The translations under genes and the position numbers were made by a program. The notes beneath the pieces were generated by a model. The model was not told the DNA's origin. It searched no databases and saw nothing but the letters and a program-made list of their open reading frames with translations. A stretch of 64,000 nucleotides of DNA from Sphingomonas kyeonggiensis. GTDB lineage: Bacteria > Pseudomonadota > Alphaproteobacteria > Sphingomonadales > Sphingomonadaceae. The stretch's first letter is position 1; each line of letters begins with the position of its first letter. This document shows, piece after piece, positions 62,331 through 64,000 of the stretch. The stretch covers positions 868,383-932,382 of the forward strand of contig NZ_JACIEH010000002.1 in the NCBI RefSeq assembly GCF_014196745.1, written 5' to 3'.

Positions 62331-64000
62331 ATGAAGGGCTTCGAAAAGGCCGGGATTTCGCGTCGCGAGTTCGTCCATTGTGCTGCGTGCGCGACTGCCG
62401 CTGCCGGCACGACGATGGCGAGCCCTGCAGCGCTGGCGGCCGCCGCCGCGGTGGCGGGCGGCAAGGAAGCCGTGCACGAGTTCGCCTATGGCAAGGTCCG
62501 GCTGACCGGCGGGCGGATCAAGCAGCAATATGACCATATCCAGTCGCATTACCTGGCGCTCGACAATGACCGGGTGCTCAAGGTGTTCCGCGAGAATGCC
62601 GGGCTGCTGGCGCCGGGCCCGAACATGGGCGGCTGGTACGACAAGGACGGCTTCGTTCCCGGGCTGACGATCGGCCAGTATATCTCAGGCCTCGCCCGGC
62701 TTGGCGCTACGACCGGCGACAAGGACATCCACGCCAAGGTCGCAGCCCTCGTCCAGGGGTTCGGCGAGGCGTTCGTCAAGGGCAGCAACCCCTATGCCGG
62801 TCCCAAGGCGCAGGACCAGTGGGCCGCCTATGTGATGGACAAGTACGTCGTCGGCATGATCGACGCGTACCGGCTGTCGGGCGTCGAGCAGGCCAAGAAG
62901 CTGCTGCCGATCATCATCGAGAAGTGTCGGCCCTATATCTCGCCGGTCTCGCGCGATCGCATCGGCAAGGTGAATCCGCCGTACGACGAAACCTATATCA
63001 TGTCGGAGAACCTGTTCCACGTCGCCGACATCACCGGCGACCAGAAGTATCGCGACATGGCGGTGCACTACCTGCTCGACAAGGAATGGTTCGATCCGCT
63101 CGCGGCCGGGCAGGACGTGCTGCCGGAGAAGCATGCCTATAGCCACACGATCGCGCTGAGCTCGGGCGCGCAGGCCTATCTGCACCTGGGCGACGACAAG
63201 TATCGCAAGGCGCTGGAGAATGCCTGGAAGTTCATGGAGCCGCAGCGCTTTGCCTCGGGCGGTTGGGGGCCCGAAGAGCAGTTCGTCCATCTCCACCAGG
63301 GCAAGCTCGCTGCGAGCCTTAAAAGCTCCAAGGCGCATTTCGAGACGCCGTGCGGCGCCTTTGCCGACCTGAAGCTGGCGCGCTACCTGATGCGCTTCAC
63401 CGGCGACGCGCGCTATGGCGATGGGCTGGAGCGGACGCTGTACAACACGATGCTGGCGGTGCGCCTGCCCGACAGCGACGGCGGCTATCCCTATTATTCG
63501 GACTACGGCGCGGCGGGCGAGAAGCGCTATTACCACCAGAAATGGCCGTGCTGCTCGGGCACGCTGGTGCAGGGCGTCGCCGACTATGTGCTGAACCTCT
63601 ATTTCCATGACGACGACAGCCTGCTGGTCAACATGTACGCGCCGTCCGAAGTCAGCTGGGATCGTGCCGGCGGCACGGTCGAGGTGGTGCAGGAGACCGA
63701 CTATCCGGCGCGCGACACGGTGAAGCTCAAGGTGCGCAAGGCCGGCAATGGCCGCTTCGCGATGAAGCTGCGCATCCCGGCCTGGACCAAGGGCGCGACG
63801 CTCAAGGTCAATGGCGTGGCCCAGCCGGCCACGGCCGGCCAGCTCGCGGTGGTCAAGCGGACCTGGAAGGCCGGCGACGTGGTCGAGCTGACCATCCCGC
63901 AGCCGCTGCGCACACTGCCGATCGACGACCAGAACCCGAACCTCGCCGCTGTGATGCGCGGCGCGGTGATGTACGCGGGCATCAACCCGTGGGAGGGGAT
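62331..64000 (+). CDS. GH127-like (DUF1680) beta-L-arabinofuranosidase, partial
   Basis: The first 556 codons of a DUF1680 glycosidase that runs off the window. A twin-arginine leader is clear (GISRREFVHCAACATAAAG). The alpha/alpha-barrel domain has MGGWYDKDGFVPGLTIG, and the zinc/nucleophile residues are expected at Glu338 and Cys341 (FETPCG) and Cys407-Cys408 (KWPCCSG). In the characterised enzyme, as I recall it, the Glu and first Cys are two residues apart; here they are three apart, so family placement is approximate. Expected to release beta-L-arabinofuranose from plant glycans. Own promoter region with an operator candidate. Confidence 0.85.
   Translation, partial: MKGFEKAGISRREFVHCAACATAAAGTTMASPAALAAAAAVAGGKEAVHEFAYGKVRLTGGRIKQQYDHIQSHYLALDNDRVLKVFRENAGLLAPGPNMGGWYDKDGFVPGLTIGQYISGLARLGATTGDKDIHAKVAALVQGFGEAFVKGSNPYAGPKAQDQWAAYVMDKYVVGMIDAYRLSGVEQAKKLLPIIIEKCRPYISPVSRDRIGKVNPPYDETYIMSENLFHVADITGDQKYRDMAVHYLLDKEWFDPLAAGQDVLPEKHAYSHTIALSSGAQAYLHLGDDKYRKALENAWKFMEPQRFASGGWGPEEQFVHLHQGKLAASLKSSKAHFETPCGAFADLKLARYLMRFTGDARYGDGLERTLYNTMLAVRLPDSDGGYPYYSDYGAAGEKRYYHQKWPCCSGTLVQGVADYVLNLYFHDDDSLLVNMYAPSEVSWDRAGGTVEVVQETDYPARDTVKLKVRKAGNGRFAMKLRIPAWTKGATLKVNGVAQPATAGQLAVVKRTWKAGDVVELTIPQPLRTLPIDDQNPNLAAVMRGAVMYAGINPWEG

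Overview
The window is high-GC DNA from an alphaproteobacterium, most likely a Sphingomonas relative. The signs are large TonB-dependent receptors, a GlcNAc phosphotransferase operon with a fused EIIA-HPr-EI protein, a non-phosphorylative L-fucose pathway, and a C/G-rich palindromic repeat with arms starting AATCCTCCCCCGGAGGGGGA. The species call is inference. Almost the whole window is one polysaccharide or glycoprotein-glycan utilisation region. I saw no tRNA, rRNA, CRISPR array, insertion sequence or prophage.

Layout. 1-5.8 kb (minus): operon for GH20 beta-hexosaminidase, GH2 beta-mannosidase and a GH3 glycosidase cut by the window edge. 6.1-9.8 kb (plus): a HutC-type GntR regulator and a Tat-exported GH2 beta-galactosidase. 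10.1-16.6 kb (minus): GlcNAc operon nagB-II, nagA, EIIA-HPr-EI, EIICB. 16.6-22.5 kb (minus): cutC, then an operon with five L-fucose catabolic proteins and a FucP transporter. 22.8-26.1 kb (minus): L-fuconate dehydratase, an IclR regulator and a second HutC-type regulator. 26.5-33.7 kb: two TonB-dependent receptors, a TetR regulator and a secreted metallophosphoesterase. 33.8-46.3 kb: an unusual block built around two divergent CaiB/BaiF CoA-transferases, a MaoC hydratase, a CUT2 sugar ABC importer, two solute-binding-like proteins without signal peptides, a Gfo/Idh/MocA oxidoreductase, an SDR and a ThuA-like protein. 45.3-64 kb: exported glycosidases (beta-propeller enzyme, DUF5060 protein, GH29 alpha-L-fucosidase, unclassified clan GH-A enzyme, GH42 beta-galactosidase, GH106 alpha-L-rhamnosidase, GH127-like beta-L-arabinofuranosidase), a GDSL esterase, an aldo/keto reductase and a FadR-type GntR regulator.

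How it fits together (inference). TonB-dependent receptors bring oligosaccharides into the periplasm, where exo-glycosidases release GlcNAc, mannose, galactose, fucose, rhamnose and arabinose. GlcNAc enters by the PTS and is deacetylated and deaminated to fructose-6-phosphate. Fucose enters by FucP and is oxidised to pyruvate plus lactate. Enzymes for every step of both routes are in the window. The hexosaminidase/mannosidase/GH3 set suggests plant-type N-glycans. The fucosidase/rhamnosidase/arabinofuranosidase/galactosidase set suggests a pectic or arabinogalactan side chain.

Most novel points. The CoA-transferase/MaoC/leaderless binding-protein block has no pathway I recognise. A duplicated promoter-plus-operator joins that block to the glycosidase block 9.5 kb away. 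A mobile palindromic repeat lies in frame inside an ABC ATPase gene.
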